The translations under genes were made by a program, and so were the position numbers. From contig NZ_JACSCW010000002.1 in NCBI RefSeq assembly GCF_014333585.1, positions 62,001 through 126,000 of the forward strand: a DNA stretch of 64,000 bases, read 5' to 3'. Each line of letters starts with the position of its first letter. Within the stretch, counting starts at the first letter, position 1. Under the pieces are notes generated by a model. The model did no database searches and was not told the origin of the DNA. It saw nothing but the letters and a program-made list of their open reading frames with translations. Below are positions 9,893 to 18,834 of this stretch, one piece after another. The stretch comes from Hymenobacter sp. BT188. GTDB lineage: Bacteria > Bacteroidota > Bacteroidia > Cytophagales > Hymenobacteraceae.

Positions 9893-9981
9893 CATTGTCA
9901 TCCTGACGCAGGAAGGACCTTCTGCCAACTGAAACAGTCGTTCAGTTGGCAGAAGGTCCTTCCTGCGTCAGGATGACAATG
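9893..9981. repeat. Perfect 41-bp inverted repeat (TCATCCTGACGCAGG type)
   Basis: Arms 9893-9933 and 9941-9981 are perfectly complementary around a 7-nt loop. It sits between convergent genes. The CTGTCATCCT-type ends recur in the composite element near 46.1 kb, so it probably belongs to a dispersed intergenic palindrome family. It may also act as a terminator. Confidence 0.8.
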
Positions 9982-9996
9982 TAGTTTGGACACTGC

Positions 9997-10830
9997 TTAC
10001 ACGCCTCGCAATATGGGGTACTTGGCTTGCACCAGCATATAGACACCGTAGGCCATTAGGCCCAGAGCTACAATAGCGAGCACAACGGGCCCCATGCTAG
10101 CCAGCAAATCGAAGGCACCTTCGGTGCCTTGAGCTGCTTTAGAATTAGACTGCATAGCGGCCTGCAAAAAGAAGTAGCCAATGATGGCCATTACAATACC
10201 GCGGGCGGTATAACCAACCTGGCCAGTACGGTATACTATTTTTTGCTGCTCGGCCGGCAATCCGCTACTATTAACGTGCTTAGAAAACTTGCCGGAGTAA
10301 GCGCGGTAAATCTGGTAAAGGCCGGCGCCAATAATGCCCAGCGCAATAGCGCCCAGTACCCATTGGCCCCACGATTGATCTAGGAGCTTGGCAATCAATG
10401 ATTGTTGGGTGCTGCCCCCGCCCTGATCGGCGTTACCGCCACTGAACGCGGCCCGGCCCGCAGCATAGGCAAGACCAGTATAGAGCAGGCCACTGCCTGC
10501 ATAGCCGAGTCGGCGGGCTAAGCCTTTAGCATCTGAGCCCTTGTCTTCCGTATCGCGGAAGGCCTGAACGAGGCGCCAGATGACATAGCCAAGTAAGCCG
10601 AAAGCAACCAAACCCAGCAGGAACCGACCAAAGGGTAGGTCCTGAATGGTTTGCAATGCTTGTTCTTTATCAGCCGTTTTGCCCCCCTGAGTACCCGTAG
10701 CTGCCATAACAGCCAGGGTGCCCACTACAATATACACTACGCCTTTGGCCGCGAAGCCAAATCGGGCTAAGGCTTTAATACCTGACGAGGGTGAGTGGGG
10801 TAGAGAAGAAGTAAGTGAAGAAGTTGACAT
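9997..10830 (-). CDS. DUF1206 integral membrane protein
   Basis: The 277-residue protein contains three repeats of a two-helix unit (ARFGFAAKGVVYIVVG, ARRLGYAGSGLLYTGLAY, GQVGYTARGIVMAIIGYF), giving six predicted membrane helices. This is the arrangement of DUF1206, which has three copies of a ~70-residue domain. Function is unknown. It lies 53 bp downstream of the DprA-like gene on the same strand and could be cotranscribed with it. Confidence 0.85.
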   Translation of the reverse strand: MSTSSLTSSLPHSPSSGIKALARFGFAAKGVVYIVVGTLAVMAATGTQGGKTADKEQALQTIQDLPFGRFLLGLVAFGLLGYVIWRLVQAFRDTEDKGSDAKGLARRLGYAGSGLLYTGLAYAAGRAAFSGGNADQGGGSTQQSLIAKLLDQSWGQWVLGAIALGIIGAGLYQIYRAYSGKFSKHVNSSGLPAEQQKIVYRTGQVGYTARGIVMAIIGYFFLQAAMQSNSKAAQGTEGAFDLLASMGPVVLAIVALGLMAYGVYMLVQAKYPILRGV

Positions 10831-10883
10831 AGCTGGAAAGTAGAAAAGAGCGGAAAATAGGAACCAACGGGGAGTAAGCCGCG

Positions 10884-11465
10884 CTAAGCAATCATTGAGT
10901 ACATAGCGGGCCGGCCAAGCAAACCTTCAGGTTGGTACAACTCAGCTCCTACGCGAAACAGAGGTTCGTTTTCGGCTAAGTCGAGGGTGAAGATTGGCTT
11001 ACCATCCAGAGCGCCACTAAAAAATAAGCGCTCCAAATTGCCCCCCGCTGCCATGTACGGAATAAAGAATCGATCGGCCAATTCTGCAATCAGTAGATTA
11101 CGGATATCGGCGGTTTCCTGCGTTATAATAGTCAGCTCTTCTTCAAAGGGAGTGAGAAACAACAGCCGGTCAGCCGCTAGTTCTAGCTCGTATTCCAGCT
11201 TCATGTTGGGCCTGATACCACGGCCCAGCGCGTACACAATAGGCTGTTGCTCGCCTTTCAGCAGATAGCGAAATACCTTTTGCTCCAGTAAGGAATGAAA
11301 GCCGGACAGCACGCAATGGCTGTTGGTGCGTTGCTCCACGGCCCACATATAGGTAGGGTACTCAATGTAGCCAGGGTAGTTACGAGAGCAAAAGAAAGCG
11401 GTTTTTGGAAGGGTCAGCAGGTCAAGGTTTCCCAAGGTGTGCAGCTCTTCCGGGGCAATATTCAT
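10884..11465 (-). CDS. DprA/SMF-like Rossmann-fold protein
   Basis: The 193-residue protein contains GNLDLLTLPKTAFFCSRNYPG, then VLSGFHSLLEQKVFRYLL and IVYALGRGI, which parallel the DprA/Smf core (GNxxLL..P..A..GSR, VSGGA..ID, VLGxGI). DprA loads RecA on incoming single-stranded DNA during transformation. This copy lacks the N-terminal SAM-like and C-terminal winged-helix domains and has CSR in place of GSR and SGFHS in place of SGxAxG, so it is a divergent relative, not the housekeeping dprA. Its real ligand is unknown. Confidence 0.6.
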   Translation of the reverse strand: MNIAPEELHTLGNLDLLTLPKTAFFCSRNYPGYIEYPTYMWAVEQRTNSHCVLSGFHSLLEQKVFRYLLKGEQQPIVYALGRGIRPNMKLEYELELAADRLLFLTPFEEELTIITQETADIRNLLIAELADRFFIPYMAAGGNLERLFFSGALDGKPIFTLDLAENEPLFRVGAELYQPEGLLGRPAMYSMIA

Positions 11466-11608
11466 ACGCGGAAGACCAGAGAAAACTGGCGGCTAAAAGG
11501 CTCAAAGCCAAATGAAAAGGGTAGCTAGCGGAGCCAGAAAAACAGAAGCTCCGCACTAGCTTCTTACAGCTGGTACGGAGCTTTTGTTCAGAAGGTCGAC
11601 TGTAAAGG

Positions 11609-11812
11609 CTAAAAATTGCGGTTAAACCAAGATTTTATTTCATCGGCTGTCTTGCCAGCTTTCTGTTGGAGTTCGCCCAGCCATTCTTCCTGACGGCCTT
11701 CCCGGTACTCCATATCGTTGTCGGTGAGGTTGGCGTGTTCCTGCCGAAATTTGCCTTTTACTTCATTCCAATTGCCACGGGCACGCCATTCGGTGCTTTT
11801 GTCAATATCCAT
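11609..11812 (-). CDS. CsbD family stress protein
   Basis: A 67-residue, charged, helical protein. ARGNWNEVKGKFRQEHANLTDNDMEYREGR is the conserved CsbD core, and the tail forms a second amphipathic helix. CsbD proteins are small stress-induced proteins of unknown mechanism (sigma-B controlled in Bacillus). The gene stands alone; its upstream neighbours are three paralogous secreted proteins in the same orientation. Confidence 0.9.
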   Translation of the reverse strand: MDIDKSTEWRARGNWNEVKGKFRQEHANLTDNDMEYREGRQEEWLGELQQKAGKTADEIKSWFNRNF

Positions 11813-11890
11813 AGTCGTAGGGCTTAAGGGTGGAAATGAACTACTTACCCTGTAGCTTACGCTGACCGCGCTGTGGGGTTGAGCTTGGCG

Positions 11891-12499
11891 TTAGAAGTGG
11901 TTGGTATTCGTGAGGGCAATGGCAAGCCAGACTGCCGCCCCGCTTACCAGCCCCACTCCGAAGCCAGCTGCCGCATTACCTAGTTTTTTCCGTTGTGCCT
12001 GCTTCTCGTAGCCACGTACATAGCTCGGATCATTCAGCAGAGCCTTATCTGGCACTATAAGGTTCTGGTCTTTGGGGGGGGAGGCGGCAATAGCAGCACC
12101 AGTAGCCGCCCCACCGAGCCCACCCAGCACCGGAACGCTCACGGCGGTAGCACCAAAAGTGCCCCAAAAAGCGCCTGAGGCTTTAAAGTATTTCCGGGCG
12201 TCTTCGCGGCCTTGTGTGGTCATCTCTTCCGAGGTGCGTTCTAGAGCCGGAATTGCTTCTGCTTTGGTTATAAGTTCCTTGGTACCGTTAGCATAGCGAA
12301 TCATGAATACCTCAATGGCTGTCATATACAGCGTGTCTGAACTTGGGGGCTCAGTGCCGGGTACATAGGATATCTCGGTAGGCGTAATGGCTAGCACCCG
12401 AGCTTTTATTTCATCGCCATTGCGACGCAGGATTATATCCTGGGCCTGCGCGCATACTGCACCAAAGAATAAAAGATAAGCGAGTAGAAAAGGACGCAT
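11891..12499 (-). CDS. Secreted protein, paralog 1 of a tandem trio
   Basis: The 202-residue protein starts with a signal peptide (cleavage after CAQA) followed by a ~65-residue domain DIILRRNGDEIKARVLAITPTEISYV...FMIRYANGTKEL, shared with the next two genes. The second half has two Gly/Ala-rich hydrophobic stretches (LGGLGGAATGAAIAAS and AAAGFGVGLVSGAAVWLAIAL) that look like glycine-zipper helices for insertion in or contact with a membrane. No known family. The closest relative is its upstream neighbour at 12552, which indicates a local duplication. Confidence 0.72.
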   Translation of the reverse strand: MRPFLLAYLLFFGAVCAQAQDIILRRNGDEIKARVLAITPTEISYVPGTEPPSSDTLYMTAIEVFMIRYANGTKELITKAEAIPALERTSEEMTTQGREDARKYFKASGAFWGTFGATAVSVPVLGGLGGAATGAAIAASPPKDQNLIVPDKALLNDPSYVRGYEKQAQRKKLGNAAAGFGVGLVSGAAVWLAIALTNTNHF

Positions 12500-12551
12500 A
12501 TAAATTATGAGAAGACAATAAAAGGAAGAGAAAAGAGGATAAGAGTTAAGA

Positions 12552-13166
12552 TTAATACGCGTTAAATATTGCAGCTACAATGGCGACGGTTGCTACTGCT
12601 CCTGCGGCTATTCCTACGCCAAAACCACCGGCCGCTTTGCCTAGCTTCTGCCGTTGCGCCTGCTTTTGGTAGCCACTCACATAGTTTGGGTCATTCAGTA
12701 ACACCTGATCAGGTACAATCATATTGTGGCGTTTGGGTGGTGTAGCGGCAATGGCCGCGCCGGTCGCTATACCGCCCAATCCGTATGCTGGAATACTCAC
12801 AAAGGTGGCCCCCGCAGTACCCCAGAAAACACCTGGAGATTTAAAATACTTTCGCGCATCCTCGCGACCCAAATTGCTCATTTCCTGCGGGGTGCGGCTC
12901 AGTCCTATGGCTGGCGCCGTAGCTGCTGGTTTAGAGACCACCTCTTTCGTGCCATTGGCATAGCGAATCAGGAATACCTCGGTCGCAAGCAGGTGAAGCG
13001 TGTCAGTGGTGGGGGGCTCGGTGGTGGGTACGTACGCCACATCGGTAGGCGTGATGGCCAGTACCCGAGCCTTTACCTCGTCGCCATTGGTGCGTAGAAT
13101 GGTGTCTTGGGCCTGAACACTTAAGGTGACGCAGAACAGGAGGCAGTTAAGTAGAAAATAACGCAT
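12552..13166 (-). CDS. Secreted protein, paralog 2 of a tandem trio
   Basis: The 204-residue protein is collinear with the gene at 11891: signal peptide ending SVQAQ, the NGDEVKARVLAITPTDVAYVPTTEPPTTDTL...VFLIRYANGTKEV domain, an EDARKYFKSPGVFWGTAGAT linker, then Gly/Ala-rich hydrophobic stretches. The pair is similar along its whole length, so duplication is recent compared with the third copy. Function is unknown; the shared domain may be an envelope sensor, but nothing here proves that. Confidence 0.72.
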   Translation of the reverse strand: MRYFLLNCLLFCVTLSVQAQDTILRTNGDEVKARVLAITPTDVAYVPTTEPPTTDTLHLLATEVFLIRYANGTKEVVSKPAATAPAIGLSRTPQEMSNLGREDARKYFKSPGVFWGTAGATFVSIPAYGLGGIATGAAIAATPPKRHNMIVPDQVLLNDPNYVSGYQKQAQRQKLGKAAGGFGVGIAAGAVATVAIVAAIFNAY

Positions 13167-13207
13167 AGTGGTACGTGTGAAACGATGAGTGAAAAAGAAG
13201 CGTGTGC

Positions 13208-13966
13208 TTAGCGCCGACGCGAGTTGAAGCCGACCAGCAAACTGAATCGTGCCCCTCCGTTGCCGGGTACCACCGCGAAGTTCACTGGGAAGTTGATGCC
13301 ATTCGAGCGGAAGGAGGTGCCGATAGCTAGCGCAACATTGGCGCTCACAGGTGTCAGATTGGGCCCTAAGCCAAACTCAAATCCTTTTGGCCCCCGGATA
13401 CCGACCAGCGCATTGATGCTCGGGATAAACTTGCCCTGCTCTAAGCCACCTATTAGCGGCACGATTTCCAGCAAGCCCGCCGTGCCATTAGGCATCCGGA
13501 AAATGCGGGTTTCAAACTGCCAGCCGAACTGGGTGATGAAAGGGTTTAAATCCTTTAGATAGCTGCTTTCACGTGCATTAATCTTGTTTATCACGCCTTG
13601 CGAAAGAATAGTAAACCCAATGCGAGGACCATTCAAATGAATCTCCTTGTAGGCTGACTCTTCATCGCCGGGCACTACGGGGCCAGTCCGTGGGGGTGAG
13701 CCAGCAATAATCTGGGGGGCATTTTGGTTGGGCCCCAGTACTTCCTTGGTGCCGTTGGCGTAGCGAATCATGAAAACATCGGAGCGACGCACGGTGATGA
13801 GTGGGCCATCGGGGTTATCGGTGCGCTTATAGCGCACTTCGGTGGGAGTTAGCTCTAGAACTTTTACCTGAAGCTCCTCGCCATTTTGCTTGGTGAGCAG
13901 GTCCTGGGCCTGCGCCGAAACGGCCGTCACGGCGAGCATCAGTAGAGAAAGTAGAAAGCGTTTCAT
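13208..13966 (-). CDS. Secreted protein, paralog 3 with a barrel-like C-terminus
   Basis: The start at 13966 (MKRFLLSLLMLAVTAVSAQAQD) gives a good signal peptide; the frame runs 22 codons further upstream without one. The N-terminal ~65 residues (KQNGEELQVKVLELTPTEVRYKR...VFMIRYANGTKEV) match the two downstream paralogs. The remainder differs: instead of glycine-zipper helices it has alternating beta strands (GPRIGFTILSQGV, TQFGWQFETRIF, FAVVPGNGGARFSLLVGFNSRRR) like an outer-membrane barrel or lipocalin-like domain. So one N-terminal module is joined to two different C-termini. Confidence 0.7.
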   Translation of the reverse strand: MKRFLLSLLMLAVTAVSAQAQDLLTKQNGEELQVKVLELTPTEVRYKRTDNPDGPLITVRRSDVFMIRYANGTKEVLGPNQNAPQIIAGSPPRTGPVVPGDEESAYKEIHLNGPRIGFTILSQGVINKINARESSYLKDLNPFITQFGWQFETRIFRMPNGTAGLLEIVPLIGGLEQGKFIPSINALVGIRGPKGFEFGLGPNLTPVSANVALAIGTSFRSNGINFPVNFAVVPGNGGARFSLLVGFNSRRR

Positions 13967-14167
13967 ATAAGTAGGGTGTGAGGTGAAATCCTGTCCGAAG
14001 GTGCCTACTTCTTTGCTGAAAACGTGAACCAATTTTTGCGTTTTTCAGACTTTTGAAATGTTTATTTTATGACGTAAAAATCTGATTGACAGCAATTATA
14101 TGGGTTAAAAAATTAGACTTTACAAAAAGCCCCCCAACCACTATATTTAGCTTTTCTATCTACTCTT

Positions 14168-15721
14168 ATGGATGACTTACGCACGACGCTGGTTACTTTC
14201 TCGCCGGACGACCGCAAAGAATTTGGCCGCTTCGTGCAGCGGCAGCGCAAAAAAGTGAATGGCCGCATGGATTCGCGCCTCTACGAGTTGCTGCTGCATG
14301 CCAAAGCGTACTCAACCGAAGAGCTACTCGCCAAGCTGTATCCCGATGAGCCTAACGCGGTGGCGTACTATGCTTTACGCAAGCGCCTGATGCGCCACCT
14401 CACCGACTACTTGCTGCTGCGCCAGCGCCAACTCGACCCGACGGCGGCATCGTCGGTGCGCGGCCAACTCACGCTGGCGCAGTACCTTTTTGATGTGGGC
14501 GTACCCCGCCTCGCCTGGAATATTCTGCGGAAGGCGGAAAAGCTGGCTCACCAAAACGAGCAGTATGAACTGCTGAATACCATTTATAACCTACAGATTG
14601 CTCAAGCAGGCAGTGAATATGCCGATGAGCTGGCCGACATCATTCGTCGGCGGAACCACAATAAAAAGGCCGCCGACGAAGAGGAGCGCGCCGGTATTGC
14701 CGATAGCCTCATTCGGGAGCGGCTGCGACAGGCCCGCAGCCGCGGCCGGGCTGGCGAGGCCTTCGATGGCATTATGCGCGAAGTGCTGCGCGAGTATGAC
14801 TTGCAGGAAGCCTTTGCGCGCAGTCCGTCGCTGCTCTATCGCCTGATGTCCATTGCCCGCAGCGCTATGCTGGTGCGCCGCGATTTTGTGTCGTTTGCGC
14901 CGTTTGTGGGCCGCTGCTACACGCTCATGGAGAAGCGCCACGGCTTCCGGCCCGCCCACCGTTACTATCAGCTGGGGCTGCTTTATATGATTGCCCACGC
15001 CTTGTACCGATCGCGCCGCTTCACCGAGTCGGTGGCGTACCTGGAGCAGTTGCGGGCGGCACTGTATGAGGGCTCGCGCAGCTATATGGCCGATTTTTAT
15101 CCCAAGTATATCTTCCTGCTGGCTGCTAATTACTCGTTTCTGCGCCGCAACGCGGAGAGTATTAGCTTGCTGGAAAACCTGTTGCAGGGCCGCGAAGTGA
15201 CTTTGTCGGCGGCCGACCAGCTTACGGCGCGGCTGGGGCTGGGCTTTCACTATTTCGCCGAAAACCAGTTTGCCAAAACCAATCAGGTACTCATCGGCAT
15301 TGGCCGCTCTGATCATTGGTGCGAGCAGAAAATGGGTGTGGAATGGGTATTCAACAAGAATATGGGCGAGATGCTGGTACAGGTCGAACTTGGCAACTCC
15401 GACCTGGCTCTGAACCGCTTACGCGCCATTGAGCGTGGCTTCCGCGAACGGTTTGGCGAGGGCGGGCCGTATCAATACGTGCTTTGCTATCTGAACCTAG
15501 TGCGCGAAATCATGGACGACCCCGCCGCCGTGCGCCACCCCAGCTTTCTGGAGCGAGTCATTCAGATGGCAGATGCAGTGCCCCTGGATAGCGAGCGGGA
15601 AGATTTGCACGCCATGAGCTTCTACGCCTGGCTGAAGGCTCGTGCCTTGGGTCGGCCGTATTATGAGGTGCTGATGGAACTAGCCGGTGCGGGTAAAGCC
15701 CAGGAAAAAGAAACAGCATAA
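14168..15721 (+). CDS. Helical-repeat (TPR-like) protein, unknown function
   Basis: A 517-residue cytoplasmic protein with no signal peptide and almost entirely helical character. Repeated pairs of amphipathic helices (for example ARLAWNILRKAEKLAHQNEQ-like, TESVAYLEQLRAALYEGS, ESISLLENLLQGREV) suggest a tetratricopeptide-like scaffold. The N-terminal ~110 residues (FGRFVQRQRKK...YYALRKRLMRHLTDYLLLRQ) look like a separate conserved helical domain. I recognise the general type from Cytophagales genomes but not a function. It has its own promoter region and its own terminator at 15723-15767. Confidence 0.65.
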   Translation: MDDLRTTLVTFSPDDRKEFGRFVQRQRKKVNGRMDSRLYELLLHAKAYSTEELLAKLYPDEPNAVAYYALRKRLMRHLTDYLLLRQRQLDPTAASSVRGQLTLAQYLFDVGVPRLAWNILRKAEKLAHQNEQYELLNTIYNLQIAQAGSEYADELADIIRRRNHNKKAADEEERAGIADSLIRERLRQARSRGRAGEAFDGIMREVLREYDLQEAFARSPSLLYRLMSIARSAMLVRRDFVSFAPFVGRCYTLMEKRHGFRPAHRYYQLGLLYMIAHALYRSRRFTESVAYLEQLRAALYEGSRSYMADFYPKYIFLLAANYSFLRRNAESISLLENLLQGREVTLSAADQLTARLGLGFHYFAENQFAKTNQVLIGIGRSDHWCEQKMGVEWVFNKNMGEMLVQVELGNSDLALNRLRAIERGFRERFGEGGPYQYVLCYLNLVREIMDDPAAVRHPSFLERVIQMADAVPLDSEREDLHAMSFYAWLKARALGRPYYEVLMELAGAGKAQEKETA

Positions 15722-15722
15722 G

Positions 15723-15767
15723 GATCAAAAAAGCCCCCCAGACCAAGTCTGGGGGGCTTTTTTGATC
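15723..15767. terminator. Terminator hairpin with paired GCCCCCC words
   Basis: Perfect 21-bp arms (15723-15743, 15747-15767) with the core AAAAAAGCCCCCCAG/CTGGGGGGCTTTTTT. It separates the convergent TPR-like and Ala-rich lipoprotein genes. Confidence 0.9.
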
Positions 15768-15782
15768 AGCTAAAAGGCGGAA

Positions 15783-16067
15783 CTAGTCTTTCTTAGCAGG
15801 AACTTCTTCTACCAGCTTGTCAGCTTCTTTGTTCTGAACTACGGCAGTGTCGCCAGCCTCAGGAGCCATATCAGCTTTCACGTCAGCAGCAGCGTTGTCG
15901 GTTGCGTTTTCAACGGCGTCGCCAGCGTTTTCAACATTGTTGGCAGCATCGGTAGCGGCACCTTCGGCAGTAGCCTCAGCGTTCTTCTCCGTGCTCTCCG
16001 AGCAAGAAGCAAGAGCGAAAGGAGCGAAAGCGGCTAAAACGAGCAGAGATTTGAAAGAGAATTTCAT
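15783..16067 (-). CDS. Ala/Glu-rich small lipoprotein
   Basis: The 94-residue protein has a lipoprotein signal peptide (FALASC, Cys at residue 22). The mature part is low complexity, almost only Ala, Glu, Asp, Asn, Thr and Val, with the near-repeats NNVENAGDAVENATDNAA, resembling LEA-like or spacer segments. No domain is recognised; it may be a surface-exposed, intrinsically disordered stress protein, but that is a guess from composition. Confidence 0.6.
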   Translation of the reverse strand: MKFSFKSLLVLAAFAPFALASCSESTEKNAEATAEGAATDAANNVENAGDAVENATDNAAADVKADMAPEAGDTAVVQNKEADKLVEEVPAKKD

Positions 16068-16296
16068 GGCTTAAAGGAGTATGTCGTGTGAATAGATACG
16101 GACTTCATACCGCTACCCCCAAAAAGTAACCCTTTGTTGAGCTAAAATTTCTGGAAAAATGTATATAAGAAGTATCGAGCTTGCTCCCTGACCAATAGTA
16201 AAGTCTATCCATCAATCAACACGAGAGTAAGCTTAACTTTTAGACGACGATGCCAGTATAGCAAGAACGTTCTTTTCTGATTTGCCTCTCTGACCT

Positions 16297-16698
16297 ATGG
16301 ATTCCACCGCCCAAACCCCCCAAACTCCTTTCACGCCCACCATTCCGCTCGGCGTAACTGATCAGCAGAACGCCGCGCTCCTCGACGATACGCTGAAGCT
16401 GCTCAACGGCGGCGTACCCGACCAAGCCGATAAACATGGATTGGCCGAAATTGACCGTTGGATAGAAGTACTAGGCGCCTCAGAACGCACTGGTCTAGCC
16501 AAAATACTCCAGGAGATGAAAACCCTGCGCGAGCAGCTGACCGATAGCGACACTGAGCCCCACGCCATAGCCGAAACGCTGGCTACGCTGGGTGCCGAAG
16601 CTAACAAAGTAGCCGATGAAAGCAACAATCACTTCACTGCTTCTCTTAATCACTTGGGTAAAGTACTGATCAAACTAGGTTCGTCGCTGTCGCGTTAA
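16297..16698 (+). CDS. Small helical cytoplasmic protein, unknown function
   Basis: The 133-residue protein has no signal peptide and consists of amphipathic helices (ALLDDTLKLLNGG, GLAKILQEMKTLREQL, HAIAETLATLGAEANKVAD, ASLNHLGKVLIKLGSSL) after a Pro/Thr-rich start. It is acidic overall. I do not recognise it. It is a single gene with a 229-bp upstream space and a terminator directly after the stop. Confidence 0.6.
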   Translation: MDSTAQTPQTPFTPTIPLGVTDQQNAALLDDTLKLLNGGVPDQADKHGLAEIDRWIEVLGASERTGLAKILQEMKTLREQLTDSDTEPHAIAETLATLGAEANKVADESNNHFTASLNHLGKVLIKLGSSLSR

Positions 16699-16711
16699 AC
16701 TCATTTGACAC

Positions 16712-16750
16712 CAAAAAAAGCCCCCCAGAACAGTCTGGGGGGCTTTTTTG
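16712..16750. terminator. Terminator hairpin with paired GCCCCCC words
   Basis: CAAAAAAAGCCCCCCAGA pairs with TCTGGGGGGCTTTTTTG around a 4-nt loop, directly after the 16297-16698 gene. Confidence 0.88.
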
Positions 16751-16825
16751 TGCTTGTGTATTGCTCACAATCAGCGACTTACCGGCCGTGGAAGCTGCAA
16801 AGGCAGCAAGACGCACGCCAGCACC

Positions 16826-16833
16826 TATTTTTG
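16826..16833 (+). promoter_or_regulatory. Candidate -7 element TATTTTTG
   Basis: Matches TAnnTTTG and lies 23 bp upstream of the ATG at 16857, just past the previous gene's terminator. It supports 16857 as the start because the upstream in-frame codons would precede the transcript. Confidence 0.45.
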
Positions 16834-16856
16834 CAGCCTCTATTCCTTTGCGCCAC

Positions 16857-17873
16857 ATGCCTGCCAACACACCGCCCGACCTCACGCTTTACGATCCGTT
16901 TGCCCGAATGCAGTTTGGCGACCAACACTGCTTTTTGTGCGGCTCGCCCACCGATCCGGCCACCGACTCAGTGCCGGTATTTGCCGATTGGCTTCAGCAG
17001 CATTACGGCTTGGCAGAACGGCAGATTCTGCTGCTCGACCAAAGTATCCGTTTCTACCCGGAGCTTAAAATTCCGTGCTGTGCGCAGTGCCGCATGCAGT
17101 ATGTGGAGCCCTTGGAGGCGCAAATGGAAGAAACAGCCAAGCTAGGTTTGGCTGCCTGGCAGGCGCTGCCCGAAAAAACGCTGTTTTTGTGGCTAGGTAA
17201 GATGTTTTATGGCATTCTTACCACCGAGCTGCTCACGGAACTCGACCCGCTGGTAAAGCCGCTCTACCCACTCGCCGAAAACGCGCAGATGTTTCGTCGT
17301 TTTCAAGCGTTTTTCCAAACGTTTCAGGCTCTGCGTGTTCCCATCGAGTTTGAAGACTTTACGCCGGCCTCTATCTTTGTTCTGGAAGTCGCTCCGCACG
17401 AAGACACCATCGCTTTTGAGTACGACGACGACCTGACCACCATGGTGTTCAGTATCAAGCTCGATAATGTGGTGCTGATGGCTTGTCTGATGGATAATGG
17501 CATCATTCGGCAAGCCATGCGCCAAGTGTATACCGACGCACAGCGTCCGCTACACCCTATTCAGGTGGCCGAGTTCAAGGCCCGCGTCTACTACGCGGCC
17601 TATCTGTTCGGCGTGATTCCCGATTACTTTGTGCGTCCTCAGCGGCCCGGCGACCAGCACCTAACCTACGATACGCTCATCGACGATGTGACGGGGGGCA
17701 TTTTTGCGCCTTGGCTAAACTCAGCCTACGCACAGTCGCTGCAGGAAATGTGGAAGCGCTGGCACATACCGTACACCGCTATTCTGAGCGATGCGGACGA
17801 GCCGTTAAGCTTTCTGTATCAGCCCGATGGGAAACCCCGCGAGATGACAACTTATACATCTGGTTCGGAATAG
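16857..17873 (+). CDS. Protein with two CxxC zinc-finger-like knuckles, unknown function
   Basis: The 338-residue protein has CFLCG near residue 22 and CCAQC near residue 75. Together they could bind one zinc ion, as in the treble-clef part of HNH nucleases, but I see no HNH catalytic His-Asn-His. The rest is helix-rich with an acidic segment (EDTIAFEYDDDL) and no membrane segments. The start at 16857 is chosen because of the promoter element just upstream; the open frame starts at 16761, inside the preceding terminator region. Likely cytoplasmic; role unknown. Confidence 0.62.
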   Translation: MPANTPPDLTLYDPFARMQFGDQHCFLCGSPTDPATDSVPVFADWLQQHYGLAERQILLLDQSIRFYPELKIPCCAQCRMQYVEPLEAQMEETAKLGLAAWQALPEKTLFLWLGKMFYGILTTELLTELDPLVKPLYPLAENAQMFRRFQAFFQTFQALRVPIEFEDFTPASIFVLEVAPHEDTIAFEYDDDLTTMVFSIKLDNVVLMACLMDNGIIRQAMRQVYTDAQRPLHPIQVAEFKARVYYAAYLFGVIPDYFVRPQRPGDQHLTYDTLIDDVTGGIFAPWLNSAYAQSLQEMWKRWHIPYTAILSDADEPLSFLYQPDGKPREMTTYTSGSE

Positions 17874-17912
17874 AAACAGATAGTCTGGGGGGCAAATTTG
17901 GGGGCGGGCAGC

Positions 17913-18485
17913 TTAGCTGGCCTGCCATTGCAGCTCAGGCTTGGCCACGCGGCTGATGCGCACGTTGTCCCATTTGCCATACAGCTTTTCGTCTTTGTGC
18001 ACCAATAAATCAATGGTGCGGCGTAGGCGACGATTCATCGTGTCATGCAGCACATACACCCCATCAAGAGAAGGGGAAATGCCGCTAACATGCACTAAAT
18101 CACCGTATTCAAACTTGCCACCATTCTGCTTAAGCATGTCTCGCGATAAAGCTATCCAGCGGTCTTTGCTTGAGTGGTTACGTTTGATGCGGGAGTTGTC
18201 GGCCGTGATCAGCGGATCAGAATCAGTTTGCCCGGGTTCGGCCCAATACACGGTGGCCGTTACTTTATAACCGGGTAAGCGACGGGGCAACACAGCAGCT
18301 ACGGGTGTTGGCGTGTCGAATATAATGTGCCTAGGTGTCAGGTTGGCAACAGCAGGGATAAGGGGAAGCGGAGCGGAGGTACTGGTTTGGGGAGGGAAAA
18401 GGAGTGTTAGGATGAATAACGCAATAGACATGACAGTTGATCTGGTGACTCTTCTACTCGCCCGAAGAGGATGGGCCGACCACAT
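17913..18485 (-). CDS. 3D domain (RlpA/MltA-like beta-barrel) exported protein
   Basis: The 190-residue protein has an N-terminal membrane or signal segment (SIALFILTLLFPP) and a C-terminal double-psi-barrel 3D domain: VTATVYWAEPGQTDSDPLITADNSRI, then WIALSRDML, GDLVHVSGISPSLDGVYVLHDTMNRRLRRTIDLLV. This fold occurs in peptidoglycan-acting proteins (MltA, RlpA, YabE). The conserved Asp residues of the domain are present. Two starts are possible, 18485 and 18431; both keep the signal segment, and I take the longer. Confidence 0.75.
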   Translation of the reverse strand: MWSAHPLRASRRVTRSTVMSIALFILTLLFPPQTSTSAPLPLIPAVANLTPRHIIFDTPTPVAAVLPRRLPGYKVTATVYWAEPGQTDSDPLITADNSRIKRNHSSKDRWIALSRDMLKQNGGKFEYGDLVHVSGISPSLDGVYVLHDTMNRRLRRTIDLLVHKDEKLYGKWDNVRISRVAKPELQWQAS

Positions 18486-18834
18486 ATTTGCGCGGACGAA
18501 AAGTGTTAACCCTAACTTATAAAAAAAGGTTGCTCTAGAATTTGGGTAGTATATCAATGGCCTCTCGCAGAGGACGAAAGCGCTGTTTTTGGTAGGTAAT
18601 TGATTAAAAATTGCCCTTATTTTATACGAATTCGCTTAGCTCTTATATCCCCCTTTAACTTAAGCTCTTGAGCATCAGAACGCCTGTATGTGATTTCTAA
18701 CTCATTGCTCCTTTGCATGAAGTGCGCCTACGTTATAAACCTGACCTGTGTCGGGCCGTAAGAAAGCATCGGCCTGCTGGCGTAAAAACAGGTGGATTCG
18801 TTCTTTTTCAGGTATTCTACTCTTCTCTTCAGCT

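Noticed and set aside
14591..15316. 241-residue minus-strand ORF
   Set aside because: Antisense shadow of the TPR-like gene, with no signal or conserved motif.
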